Origin: an uncultured Sutterella sp.
GTDB taxonomy: Bacteria; Pseudomonadota; Gammaproteobacteria; Burkholderiales; Burkholderiaceae_F
NCBI GenBank assembly: GCA_905197905.1
Contig: CAJKAP010000015.1
Location: forward strand, 1 to 51,049
Direction: 5' to 3'
Length of the DNA stretch: 51,049 nt
This document shows, one piece after another, positions 31,623-40,367 of the stretch (its first letter is position 1; each line of letters begins with the position of its first letter). The notes beneath the pieces are model-generated. The model made no database searches and was not told where the DNA came from. It saw nothing but the letters and a program-made list of their open reading frames with translations. Position numbers and translations under genes: made by a program.

Positions 31623-33613
31623 GCCACCTCCCCTTCACGACGAGCGAGCGCACGGCGCACTTGTCGCGTATTTTTTAAGCCAGCCGTAAAGCCCATCAAG
31701 CCACCTAAGGCCATCGCGAGCGTGCCCAACCAAATAAGCGTGACCCAAGGCTTCACATAAAGACGCATCACCCAGCCTTTTTCATCTGGTGTTGGCGTCC
31801 CCATCGAGACGTAGAGATCTTCCCAAGGACGGTGAAGAATCGCAGCTTCAGTCATCGTCATCGATTCAACCGAGTCGTAATTGCGCTTTTCTGGCACAAG
31901 CGTCGTAATCAAACTGCCGTCCTTTGCAAGGACCGAGACATGCCCCACGGCAGCCATGTAGTTAGGACCACGCACATTTTCCCACTTATCAAAGCGGTAA
32001 GTCACATCACCCACGTCCATGATCTGACCCGGATACATCGTGACGTTACGTTCTTCGTCCATGGTGTTCACTGCAATTGCGCCCATCATGGTAAGACCCA
32101 CGCCCAAGTGGGCAACCGCCATCCCAAGAGCGCCCAGCGTCACCACGCGACGACCATTTTCACCCTTTTTAAAGAGCGCCAACACTGGACCCACGATTAC
32201 CCAGAAGGCAAGCCAGAATCCGAGGAAGGTCATCACCCAAGAGCGCATCGGCACAACGCCTTCTGGCGTCACCGTTGGCGTGGGACCCAGAGCCAAGAGA
32301 ACGCCCGCCAAGACAAAGGAAATGAGAAGCGTCGGGAGCGAGAGCTTCACGGCTTCGCTCATCTTCCCTTCTTTCCAACGCAATGCGATGCCTGGCGTCA
32401 TCAAAAGTGCGATCGGCAAGAATGCCGCGGCAAAGACCGTATCAAAGTACGGAGCCCCGACAGAAATCTTCGTATCAAAAAGCGCATCAAGGAACAAAGG
32501 ATAAAGCGTCCCTAAGAAGATCACCCCTGTTGCAACTAAGAGGAGAAGATTATTGGCCCAAAGGCCGCCTTCGCGCGAAACCTGTTTCCAGGGCACATAT
32601 TCTGAGACCTTGTTAGCGCGAAGGGCGAAGAGAACCAATGAGAGGCCAATCACGACGCACAAGAAGATCAGAATAAAGAGTCCTCGTTCAGGATCCGCAG
32701 CGAAGGCATGAACGGAATTCAGCACCCCAGAGCGCACCAAGAAGGTCCCTAGGAGCGAGAGGGCAAAAGTGAGGAGCGCCAAAAACACGGTCCAAAGACG
32801 GAATGCCCCACGCTTTTCCGTCACAAGCAAACTGTGCATTAAGGCGGTCCCCGTTAACCATGGCATAAAGGAAGAGTTTTCCACGGGGTCCCAGGCCCAC
32901 CAGCCACCCCAGCCGAGCTCGTAGTAAGACCAGTAGGAACCAAGCGAAATGCCGAGCGTCAAAAGGACCCAACTCACTGTGGTCCACGGGCGCATCCAAC
33001 GCGCCCAATGCACATCAAGGCGCCCCCCTAAGAGTGCGGCAATCGCAAAGGCAAACGGCACGGCAAAGCCCACGTAGCCTAAGTACAGAAGTGGCGGATG
33101 GAAAATCATCCCTGGGTCTTGCAAGAGCGGATTCAAGTCTGCGCCATTGGAAGCAGGCGGAAAGAGTCGCAAGAAGGGGTTTGAAGTGAGCGTAATAAAG
33201 AGGAAAAGTCCAAAGACGATGCCAGAGAGCGTGCCCAGAATGCGAGACAGCACACGTTCAGGCAAATGGCGAGCCGAAATCGCAACAGCCAAAGACCACC
33301 ACGTTAAAACGGTCACCCAAAAGAGGATCGAGCCTTCGTGTGAGCCCCACACGGCAGCGACTTTATACGCGAGTGGCAACGCCATATTGCTGTGTCGCGC
33401 CACATTCAAAATCGAGAAATCGCTAGTGACAAAGCCCGCGGTCAGAGCGCCAAGCGCCACGGTTGCGAGAAGCGCTGAGAGCGCTGTACTCACCCAGCTG
33501 GTGCGCATCCAAGCAGACCACCCCTTCTGGGCCCCAATAAAGGGCAACACAAAACCAATGAGCGAAATCACTGAAGCGAGTACCAGGGCAAAATGTCCTA
33601 ATTCGCCAATCAC
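31619..33613 (-). CDS. ccmF: Cytochrome c haem lyase subunit CcmF
   Basis: About 664 residues, polytopic. It joins haem from CcmE to apocytochrome c in the periplasm. The start is taken at GTG 33613, which has GGGGAGG 7 nt upstream and gives the typical beginning VIGELGHFALVLA; a frame to 33637 adds 8 residues. The WWD haem-handling motif GWGGWWAWDPVENSSFMPWL is intact, as are many membrane helices and family segments such as GSHEGSILFW and FLVRSGVLNSVHAFA. First gene of the ccmF-ccmH-ccmI operon. CcmA-E and CcmG are not in the window. Confidence 0.95.
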   Translation of the reverse strand: MIGELGHFALVLASVISLIGFVLPFIGAQKGWSAWMRTSWVSTALSALLATVALGALTAGFVTSDFSILNVARHSNMALPLAYKVAAVWGSHEGSILFWVTVLTWWSLAVAISARHLPERVLSRILGTLSGIVFGLFLFITLTSNPFLRLFPPASNGADLNPLLQDPGMIFHPPLLYLGYVGFAVPFAFAIAALLGGRLDVHWARWMRPWTTVSWVLLTLGISLGSYWSYYELGWGGWWAWDPVENSSFMPWLTGTALMHSLLVTEKRGAFRLWTVFLALLTFALSLLGTFLVRSGVLNSVHAFAADPERGLFILIFLCVVIGLSLVLFALRANKVSEYVPWKQVSREGGLWANNLLLLVATGVIFLGTLYPLFLDALFDTKISVGAPYFDTVFAAAFLPIALLMTPGIALRWKEGKMSEAVKLSLPTLLISFVLAGVLLALGPTPTVTPEGVVPMRSWVMTFLGFWLAFWVIVGPVLALFKKGENGRRVVTLGALGMAVAHLGVGLTMMGAIAVNTMDEERNVTMYPGQIMDVGDVTYRFDKWENVRGPNYMAAVGHVSVLAKDGSLITTLVPEKRNYDSVESMTMTEAAILHRPWEDLYVSMGTPTPDEKGWVMRLYVKPWVTLIWLGTLAMALGGLMGFTAGLKNTRQVRRALARREGEVA

Positions 33614-33639
33614 GGTGAAACCTCCCCACCGAAACACAT

Positions 33640-33683
33640 AGTGAAAACGCCGCCCAACTGGTTAATAGCGTTGGTACGGCGTT
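33640..33683 (-). terminator. Terminator between parvulin gene and ccmF
   Basis: On the minus strand AAACGCCG / CGGCGTTT with an internal ACCAAC/GTTGGG pairing, then TTTC. It separates the parvulin gene transcript from ccmF. A second hairpin (ACGAAGGG / CCTTCGT) is at 33689-33726. Confidence 0.6.
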
Positions 33684-33755
33684 TATGTACGAAGGGCGAG
33701 CCATGGAGTCAACTCCCCCTTCGTTTTTACGAAGTCACAATGCTTAACGTAAAGC

Positions 33756-34556
33756 TTATTGCTTCACATCAGCGCCTTTGACGTTTTCTTGAACATAAGC
33801 CTGCACCTTGCGGTTAATCAGCTGGTGCGTCAAATCGTTCTTGTACGCTTCAAAGGTGGGGAACATTTCAGCAGGACGGCTGTCTTCGAGCTTCAAGATG
33901 AAGAAGCCACTGGCGGACTGCACGGGTTCTTTCACCACTTCGCCCTTCTTCAACTTCTTGATGGCTTCTTTCAAGTCAGCGCGGAAGCTATTGGGAGACA
34001 TCCAGTCAAGGAGACCGCCCACTTCTTTACTCGATTCATCCAAGGACTTTTCAGCAGCGAGCTTAGCGAAGTTTTCGCCATTCTGAATGCTCTTCAAGAG
34101 CACAGCGGCTTCCGTCTTATCCTTCACCACGATCAAGCGAACATGCACTTCCTGGTCACCCCAAGCGGCCTTTTCCTTGTCGTAAGCGGCTTTCACTTCT
34201 TCGTCCTTCACAGGATTCTTCTTGATGTAGTCACCAATGGCGCGCTGCATCAAAATCATTTCAGTCTGCGTGGCGATTTCTTCCTGCACTTCAGGAAGCT
34301 TATCGATACCAGCCTTGCGGGCCACGTCAGCCATGACCTTCGCTTCAATCAACATATGACGGACGTTGTCTTCAAACTCAGGGTCCATCATGGCGTGCGG
34401 GTTCTGGTTCATGGTCAACGTCGAGGAAGCCAACTTTTCTTGGGCTGCCTTGGTAATCACCTGACCATTCACCGTAATGTCCTTAAATTCTGCCGAGGCG
34501 CTACCAGCTAACAGGGCTAAGCTCAAAGCAACGGCAAGCGAGGTCTTCATCATCAT
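33756..34556 (-). CDS. Periplasmic peptidyl-prolyl isomerase, parvulin type
   Basis: 266 residues. Signal peptide TSLAVALSLALLAGSASA. A SurA_N-like helical part (residues about 25-130) is followed by a parvulin rotamase domain (about 135-225) with VHVRLIVVKDKTEAA, FAKLAAEKSLDESSKEVGGLLDWM and SASGFFILKLEDSRP, then a C-terminal helix. This resembles PpiC/PrsA-type foldases that assist secreted or outer-membrane proteins, plausible in a genome rich in porins. GGAAG lies upstream of the ATG triplet. It is transcribed alone towards ccmF. Confidence 0.9.
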   Translation of the reverse strand: MMMKTSLAVALSLALLAGSASAEFKDITVNGQVITKAAQEKLASSTLTMNQNPHAMMDPEFEDNVRHMLIEAKVMADVARKAGIDKLPEVQEEIATQTEMILMQRAIGDYIKKNPVKDEEVKAAYDKEKAAWGDQEVHVRLIVVKDKTEAAVLLKSIQNGENFAKLAAEKSLDESSKEVGGLLDWMSPNSFRADLKEAIKKLKKGEVVKEPVQSASGFFILKLEDSRPAEMFPTFEAYKNDLTHQLINRKVQAYVQENVKGADVKQ

Positions 34557-35004
34557 TTGGTCTCTTCCTTATTCTGGAAAGTACACTCGAAAGGGGCGCC
34601 TCCCAAATTGAATCGTTATTGGTGAGTGTTCGAGTGCTTCGTAGTTGAATCTATCAGCGAATTCTTTCGCCAACCTTATCACTTCCGCCAAAACTCCCCT
34701 TTTTTGCGTAGGGTTTTCCCTTCTTTAGGAGGAGAGATTAACTAGTTTTTGACGTAGTTCAAATTTTTCGTTCTTCTTGCGTTTTCTGTTTAGTTTTTGC
34801 TAAACAGAGGTTCGTAAAATCTACTCAATTGTCGAAACTTTTTAATGACCCCCTTCCCTATTTCAAACTCAAAGTGAAAACCATAAGAGAAGCCTTGAAT
34901 AACCCTAGGTATCAAAAAATTAACTTTTCCTGATAACACTAGGGGTAATTTTGGGTACAATCAAAAAACAGACCTAAATCCTTTCTTGCAAAGCTCATAT
35001 AGTC
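34557..35004. other. Divergent intergenic region, no gene seen
   Basis: About 450 bp holding the promoters of the parvulin gene and of the defence operon. The right part is AT-rich and contains the inverted repeat at 34900-34948. No convincing short gene. Confidence 0.5.
34900..34961 (+). promoter_or_regulatory. Inverted repeat and -10 box before the methyltransferase gene
   Basis: TAACCCTAGGTATCA (34900) and TGATAACACTAGGGGTAA (34931) form an imperfect inverted repeat. A TACAAT -10 box at 34956-34961 follows, about 43 nt before the ATG. The repeat overlaps where a -35 would be, so a repressor could control the methyltransferase operon here. Confidence 0.45.
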
Positions 35005-37764
35005 ATGAACGCCGTTGAAATCGAAGAAGCCGTCTCTCATTTGTTTGCTGAACCATACAACGCAGCAGAATTCCCTTTTCAGTTTCTGGAGGCCTTCGCT
35101 AATAAAGAAACCACCATTAAAAAATTGCGTTCAGGCTCCACTAATCAATCAGACGTGGGAGGTGTGTTACAACGCAACAACATCCACATCCTGACAACAG
35201 ATCCTGACCAGGTAAGTGCTGGATTAATCAAACTGAAGCTAAGCCCAGCTAATGCCAAGCATAAATGTGAGTTTATTTTGACAACTGACGGAAAAATGCT
35301 GGAAGCTGAAAATTTATTAACGGGAGAATCTCTTGCGTGTGAATACGAGGAATTTCCTGATCACTTTGGCTTTTTCTTGTCGCTAGCTGGTATCAGCACT
35401 GTTGCTTCGATTCGCGAAAATTCTTTCGACATTAAGGCTGTTGGTCGCTTAAATCGCCTTTACCTAGAGCTTCTGAAAGAAAATCCTGAGTGGAAAGAAG
35501 GCGATCTTCGCCATGAAATGAATCGTTTCTTGGTGCGTTTAGTCTTTTGCTTTTACGCGGAAGATACGCACATTTTCCCTGGAGATCAACTTTTCTCTAA
35601 GACTATCGCATTGATGTCTGAACGAAATGCGGAAAACACCAATGAAATTATCGCGGAAATTTTCCGCGCAATGAGCATCAAAGATGCAGAACGAGACACC
35701 CTAGATAAGCCTTTGGCTCGTTGGGCAAGAAAGTTTCCCTATGTGAACGGTGGTCTTTTCTCTGATGCAGGCAACGTACCTCATTTTACACCCGCAGCTC
35801 GTTCCTATATTACTCAGATTGCTGGACTGGATTGGAGACAAGTAAATCCTGATATTTTTGGTTCCATGATTCAAGGGGTTGCTAACGATTCAGAGCGTAG
35901 CAATTTGGGGATGCATTACACCTCCGTTCCAAATATTTTAAAAGTGCTAAATCCCCTATTCCTAGATGACTTACGCCAGCACTTTGAAAATGCGAAAGGA
36001 AATGCTCGCAAACTCACGAATTTGAAGAAACGTTTACAACGTATTCGCATCTTTGATCCTGCCTGCGGATCGGGGAACTTCTTACTGATTGCCTATAAGG
36101 AAATGCGAGCTATCGAACATGATATCAATGTTGAGCTAGATACCCCACTTGCGCCTTCTATCATTCCTATCACAAATTTTCGAGGCATTGAACTTGAAGA
36201 TTTTGCAGCCGAAATTGCCCGACTATCTCTTGTTATTGCAGAGTTTCAGTGCAATGCCAAGTATATGAGTGAAACTCTGGCTTTGAGTGTTTTCTTGCCG
36301 CTATCAAAGAGAAATTGGATTATTTGTGGTAATGCCTTACGTTTGGACTGGCTTGAAATTTGCCCCCCAGAAGGTACTGGGGTAAAAATTGAAGGAGATG
36401 ATTTATTTAGCGCACCACTTGATCAATTTGAAATTGATTTTGAAAATGAAGGTGGAGAAACTTATATCTGTGGTAATCCCCCGTATTTAGGTCGAGAAAA
36501 AATGACCGAAAATCATAAATCTGATATTGAAGATTTGTGCCATCATATTTTAAAAAAATATAAGAAATTAGATTATGTAGCAGGCTGGATAATTAAAGCT
36601 TTCTTGTATTGTCAAGCCTCTCCTTCTTCGTTAGCTGCCTTCGTAACAACAAATTCTATTTGTCAAGGTGCGCAGGTCGAATTGCTCTGGCCTACACTTT
36701 TCTCTAGAAATATAGAAATAAAATTCGGAAGAACTTCTTTCAAATGGAAAAATTTAGCATCTCACAACGCAGGGGTAACTGTAGTTGTTATTTGCATCGG
36801 ACATAAAAATATTAATCGCCAAAAATTATTATTTTCAGAAAGTATTTCTGGAGAAATTGAAGTTAAACGCGTTCCTCATATCAATCCCTATTTACTCCCG
36901 GGCATGATATCCATAGTTACCCCTAGACGAACAGCTATCGCTGAGCTAGCCCCTATGGTATTTGGTAGCAAACCTTCAGATGGAGGAAATTTAATTCTTT
37001 CTCTTGAAGATGCTAAATCCCTCAATATTCCTGCTGAACTTCATGACAAAATTGTTTTTAAATTTGTTGGATCCGATGAGATTTGTCAAGGAAAAATACG
37101 TTTTTGCTTATGGATCGAAGAAGCTGACTTTAAAGAAGTAATGAAATATCCCTCAATTGCTGAACGTATTGACAAAGTACGTGAAATGAGAGAAAACGGC
37201 TCTGAAAAGGGAGCGAAGAAAGCTCTGGATACTCCTTACGCTTTTAGAGAGATCCGCACTACTCCTCGCTCTTATAGGTATGCCATAGTGGTTCCAAGCG
37301 TTACTTCTGAAAACCGTCCTTATCTGCCATGTGGAATCCTTGGAAAAAATACCGTTGTAAATAATTTAGCCTTCGCGCTTTACGATGCGCCGTTATGGAA
37401 CATGGCTTTAATTGCCTCTCGTCTCCATTTAGTTTGGATTCAGACCGTTTGCGGCAAACTTGAAACTCGTTTCCGTTATAGCAATACTCTTGGTTGGAAC
37501 ACTTTTCCTGTTCCAACTTTGACCGAAAAGAACAAAGCTGATTTAACAGAATCTGCTATCCGTATTCTAGAAATTCGAGAACGATATTTTCCTGAAACTA
37601 TAGCGAATCTTTACGACAACATGCCCGATGATCTCCGACAAGCTCATGAATGGAACGACGAAGTTGTAGAACGAATTTTTATCGGTCGCAAATTTAAAAA
37701 TGACTCAGAACGTCTTGAGAAACTCTTTGAAATGTACGCTCGACTGACTTCTGCTATTGACTAA
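35005..37764 (+). CDS. Class I N6-adenine DNA methyltransferase, MmeI/YeeA-like
   Basis: 919 residues with the MmeI-type order: N-terminal domain, helical spacer (about 150-330), methyltransferase core, and C-terminal target-recognition region. SAM motif FDPACGSGNFLLIAYKEM starts at about residue 350, and the catalytic motif NPPYLG of N6-adenine methylases is at 491. TALAELAP-like and RTTPRSYRYAIVVPS segments belong to the recognition part. I see no clear PD-(D/E)xK nuclease motif in the N-terminal domain, so cleavage may depend on the GIY-YIG protein downstream. It is 16 nt before the helicase gene. The order methylase, helicase, GIY-YIG protein resembles B. subtilis yeeA-yeeB-yeeC as I remember it. 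Defence role is inferred. Confidence 0.85.
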   Translation: MNAVEIEEAVSHLFAEPYNAAEFPFQFLEAFANKETTIKKLRSGSTNQSDVGGVLQRNNIHILTTDPDQVSAGLIKLKLSPANAKHKCEFILTTDGKMLEAENLLTGESLACEYEEFPDHFGFFLSLAGISTVASIRENSFDIKAVGRLNRLYLELLKENPEWKEGDLRHEMNRFLVRLVFCFYAEDTHIFPGDQLFSKTIALMSERNAENTNEIIAEIFRAMSIKDAERDTLDKPLARWARKFPYVNGGLFSDAGNVPHFTPAARSYITQIAGLDWRQVNPDIFGSMIQGVANDSERSNLGMHYTSVPNILKVLNPLFLDDLRQHFENAKGNARKLTNLKKRLQRIRIFDPACGSGNFLLIAYKEMRAIEHDINVELDTPLAPSIIPITNFRGIELEDFAAEIARLSLVIAEFQCNAKYMSETLALSVFLPLSKRNWIICGNALRLDWLEICPPEGTGVKIEGDDLFSAPLDQFEIDFENEGGETYICGNPPYLGREKMTENHKSDIEDLCHHILKKYKKLDYVAGWIIKAFLYCQASPSSLAAFVTTNSICQGAQVELLWPTLFSRNIEIKFGRTSFKWKNLASHNAGVTVVVICIGHKNINRQKLLFSESISGEIEVKRVPHINPYLLPGMISIVTPRRTAIAELAPMVFGSKPSDGGNLILSLEDAKSLNIPAELHDKIVFKFVGSDEICQGKIRFCLWIEEADFKEVMKYPSIAERIDKVREMRENGSEKGAKKALDTPYAFREIRTTPRSYRYAIVVPSVTSENRPYLPCGILGKNTVVNNLAFALYDAPLWNMALIASRLHLVWIQTVCGKLETRFRYSNTLGWNTFPVPTLTEKNKADLTESAIRILEIRERYFPETIANLYDNMPDDLRQAHEWNDEVVERIFIGRKFKNDSERLEKLFEMYARLTSAID

Positions 37765-37780
37765 CCGCTAAGAGGAAAGA

Positions 37781-39076
37781 ATGGAAAACTTTGTACAGGC
37801 TGTAAAAGCTACTTATGCTACTACTGGGAAATCCAAAACGACCAATGCATTTGGCATGCGCCCTATGCAGGAACGTGCTTATGAGAAACGTGGAGAACAA
37901 TATTTATTAATTAAGTCTCCTCCTGCATCGGGTAAATCTCGTGCATTGATGTTTATTGCCTTAGACAAAGTGATAAACCAAGGACTCAAGCAAGGTTTGA
38001 TTGTTGTTCCTGAATGTGCTATTGGAGCAAGTTTTCGCAATACAGAACTCTCAAAATTTGGTTTTTGGGCAGATTGGGAAGTCGAACCGCGCTGGAATCT
38101 CTGTCTTGATGGAGATGACCCGGTCAACGCTAGTAAAGTTCAAGCAGTCAAAGACTTCTTGCATAGTGATGACAAATTCCTCATTTGCACCCATGCAACG
38201 TTCCGCTTCGCCGTCAAAGAGTTGGGGGTTGAAGCTTTTGACAATCGCATGATTGCCATTGATGAATTTCATCACGTGTCAGCCAACCCTGAGAATCGCT
38301 TAGGTGAATATTTAAAGCAAATCATCGAGCGTGATAAAACCCACATCGTGGCCATGACGGGGTCCTACTTCCGTGGTGACTCTGATGCTGTTCTCATGCC
38401 AGAAGATGAGGCTAAATTTAACACTGTCACCTATACCTATTATGAACAGCTAAACGGCTACGAATACCTCAAAACTTTGGATATTGGATATTACTTCTAC
38501 AACGGTTCTTATGTTGATAGCATCATGAAAGTGCTTGACCCTAAAGAACGCACCATTCTTCACATTCCTAATGTGAATTCTGGAGAAAGTACTAAAGACA
38601 AATATAAAGAAGTTGAAAATATTATTTCTCAGTTAGGAGAGTTAGTTGGCACTGATCCTCTTACAGGATTCCATCTTGTGAAGCTTCCTTCGGGAGAAGT
38701 TATCAAAGTAGCTGACCTGGTGGAGGACAATCCCAAAAAACGTAGTAAGGTACTCGCCGCTTTAAAAGATCCAACACAAGTCAACAACCGGGATCATGTC
38801 CATATCATCATTGCATTAGGAATGGCCAAGGAAGGTTTTGACTGGATTTGGTGTGAGCATGCTTTGACTGTTGGTTATCGTGATTCCCTCACGGAAATTG
38901 TCCAAATTATTGGGCGTGCCACACGTGACGCTCCAGGAAAAACTCGTGCTCATTTCACTAATCTCATTGTAGAACCTGACGCTACGCAACAGAACGTCTC
39001 TGAGGCCGTGAATGACACGCTTAAAGCTATTTCTGCTAGCCTTCTGATGGAAACAGGTTCTAGCACCACGCTTTGA
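37781..39076 (+). CDS. DEAD/DEAH-box helicase, N-terminal part of a frameshifted gene
   Basis: 431 residues as read. Walker A is SPPASGKSRA (near residue 48), motif II is DEFHH, motif III is AMTGSYF, and motif VI is QIIGRATRD, so both RecA folds are complete. The frame then ends in METGSSTTL-stop. Removing one A from GGAAACAGG near 39051 restores ...MEQVLAPRFEFKPK and joins it to the open frame running to 39914, giving about 711 residues. So the protein is cut after the motor domains by a one-base insertion, or the base is a sequence error. AGAGGAAAG precedes the ATG. Probably the translocase of the defence system. Confidence 0.85.
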   Translation: MENFVQAVKATYATTGKSKTTNAFGMRPMQERAYEKRGEQYLLIKSPPASGKSRALMFIALDKVINQGLKQGLIVVPECAIGASFRNTELSKFGFWADWEVEPRWNLCLDGDDPVNASKVQAVKDFLHSDDKFLICTHATFRFAVKELGVEAFDNRMIAIDEFHHVSANPENRLGEYLKQIIERDKTHIVAMTGSYFRGDSDAVLMPEDEAKFNTVTYTYYEQLNGYEYLKTLDIGYYFYNGSYVDSIMKVLDPKERTILHIPNVNSGESTKDKYKEVENIISQLGELVGTDPLTGFHLVKLPSGEVIKVADLVEDNPKKRSKVLAALKDPTQVNNRDHVHIIIALGMAKEGFDWIWCEHALTVGYRDSLTEIVQIIGRATRDAPGKTRAHFTNLIVEPDATQQNVSEAVNDTLKAISASLLMETGSSTTL

Positions 39077-39914
39077 ATTCAAGCCCAAGATTTCCGTTGC
39101 AGAAGAGGATGAGGATGATCAAACCTCTCCCAGTGCAACAAATGGTTCTAACGCGGGTGAGGGTAATGACACTGTATTTATCCATGATGTACCGAATGGT
39201 AGCATTGTCAAAATTAAACCTGACCATGTAGAAGTGATCATCAAAGGGTTACGTACTCCTAAGACTCCCGAGGCACGCAGAATTTGCCAGCATGATCTCA
39301 ACGATATTTTGGCGGACTTCTTGCAAAATAAAGACAACGTTGCTCTAGGGGGCAATGAAAGCGTTTTGCCAGCAGATTTAACTGTGATTGCTATGGGTAA
39401 AGTAGTTCGGGCTCGTTATCCTCATTTAGATGATGGCGATATTGAAGCTATCCGAGAAGCTGCTATTTCAGCCCTTAATATCATTCAAGATATTAAGGAG
39501 AAGAACGTCCATATTGACGACAGCACGCCCTTTGATGTGTCAGGGAAACTCAATGTCAATACGGCATTTGTGGATAGCATTTCGCGTTATGCCTTAGATG
39601 TTCGAGAACTCAACATCGATATGATCGAAGCGATTAACCCATTTGCTCGTGCCTATGCCGTTTTGTCCAAGTCGATGAATGAAAAAAGTTTCAAAATGAT
39701 TGCCGAACAAATTCAGTCAAAGCGAATCAAAATCGGGCCTGAAGAAGCTCGTATCCTTGCCCGCCGTGCCGTGGAATTTGCTCGAGTTCATAACCGCAGA
39801 CCCGACATTGGCTCATCTGACCCCTGGGAAGTTAAACTCGCTGAAGCTGCCGTTGCCTTTATAAAGTACAAAAGCAAGGGAGCCTACGAACAAAACAGTA
39901 AGGAGGAAAATTAA
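39048..39914 (+). pseudogene. Helicase C-terminal part, separated by +1 frameshift
   Basis: Open frame from 39048. It has no ATG near its beginning; the first usual start is GTG 39234, without a ribosome site. It begins VLAPRFEFKPKISVAEEDED, continues with an acidic linker, then helical sequence (ARRICQHDLNDILADFL; ALDVRELNIDMIEAINPFA) and ends in a module MIAEQIQ...RRAVEFARVHNRRPDI. That last module is duplicated in the next ORF. As it stands this half is probably not made unless ribosomes shift frame or the one-base insertion is an error. Confidence 0.75.
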
Positions 39915-40367
39915 ATGAGTAGTCTTAATGACAAAGACATTTGCGAATGTTCAAATGAAGAAATTGTTAATGAGTTAGTAGAGCCCTACCATGCTGAAAA
40001 AAAGGAAGAGCGTGCACTAACTCCTGAAAATGAAAAGAGTTTGCAGATGATTGCTGAACAAATTCAGGCAATCGAGCCTGAAGAAGCTCTTATTTATGCT
40101 CGTCGTGCCGTCGAATTTGCACGAGTTCATAACCGTAAACCCAATATTGACTCTTCTGATCCCTGGGAAGTTCAACTCGCCAAAGGTGTCATTGCCTTTA
40201 TCGAGTACAAAAATAAGGGGGTTTACGATGCAAACCGTAGCGAGAAGAATTAAATGAATAGACTTAACGACAAAGACGTCTATGAATGTTCGGATGATGA
40301 AATTTTTAATGAGTTAGCAGAGCTCTTTCCTGTTGAAAAAAAGGAAGAGCGTGCCTTAACCTCAGAG
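39678..40367 (+). repeat. Diverged tandem duplication (two units of about 340-350 bp)
   Basis: Unit A (39678-40028) and unit B (40029-40367) each contain the 3' end of a helicase-like tail, a stop codon, an ATG and the first about 38 codons of a GIY-YIG-type N terminus (SSLNDKDICECSNEE against NRLNDKDVYECSDDE; KKEERALTPE against KKEERALTSE). They are clearly diverged at the base level, so the duplication is not recent. It produced the chimeric small ORF 39915-40253. Confidence 0.8.
39915..40253 (+). CDS. Chimeric small ORF from tandem duplication
   Basis: 112 residues. Residues 1-38 resemble the N terminus of the GIY-YIG protein downstream. Residues 40-112 resemble the last about 75 residues of the helicase (MIAEQIQAIEPEEALIYARR; VHNRKPNIDSSDPWEVQLAK). 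A good ribosome site (AAGGAGG) is inside the helicase tail. The stop TAA overlaps the next ATG as TAAATG. The frame has stayed open despite divergence, so the short protein may be functional, for example as an adaptor carrying one contact surface of each partner. It could equally be a neutral by-product of the duplication. Confidence 0.6.
   Translation: MSSLNDKDICECSNEEIVNELVEPYHAEKKEERALTPENEKSLQMIAEQIQAIEPEEALIYARRAVEFARVHNRKPNIDSSDPWEVQLAKGVIAFIEYKNKGVYDANRSEKN

Noticed and set aside
31832..32515. 227-codon plus-strand frame
   Set aside because: Antisense to ccmF; His/Arg-rich and without ribosome site.
33759..34511. 250-codon plus-strand frame over the parvulin gene
   Set aside because: Antisense of a clear PPIase; His/Phe-rich with no motif.
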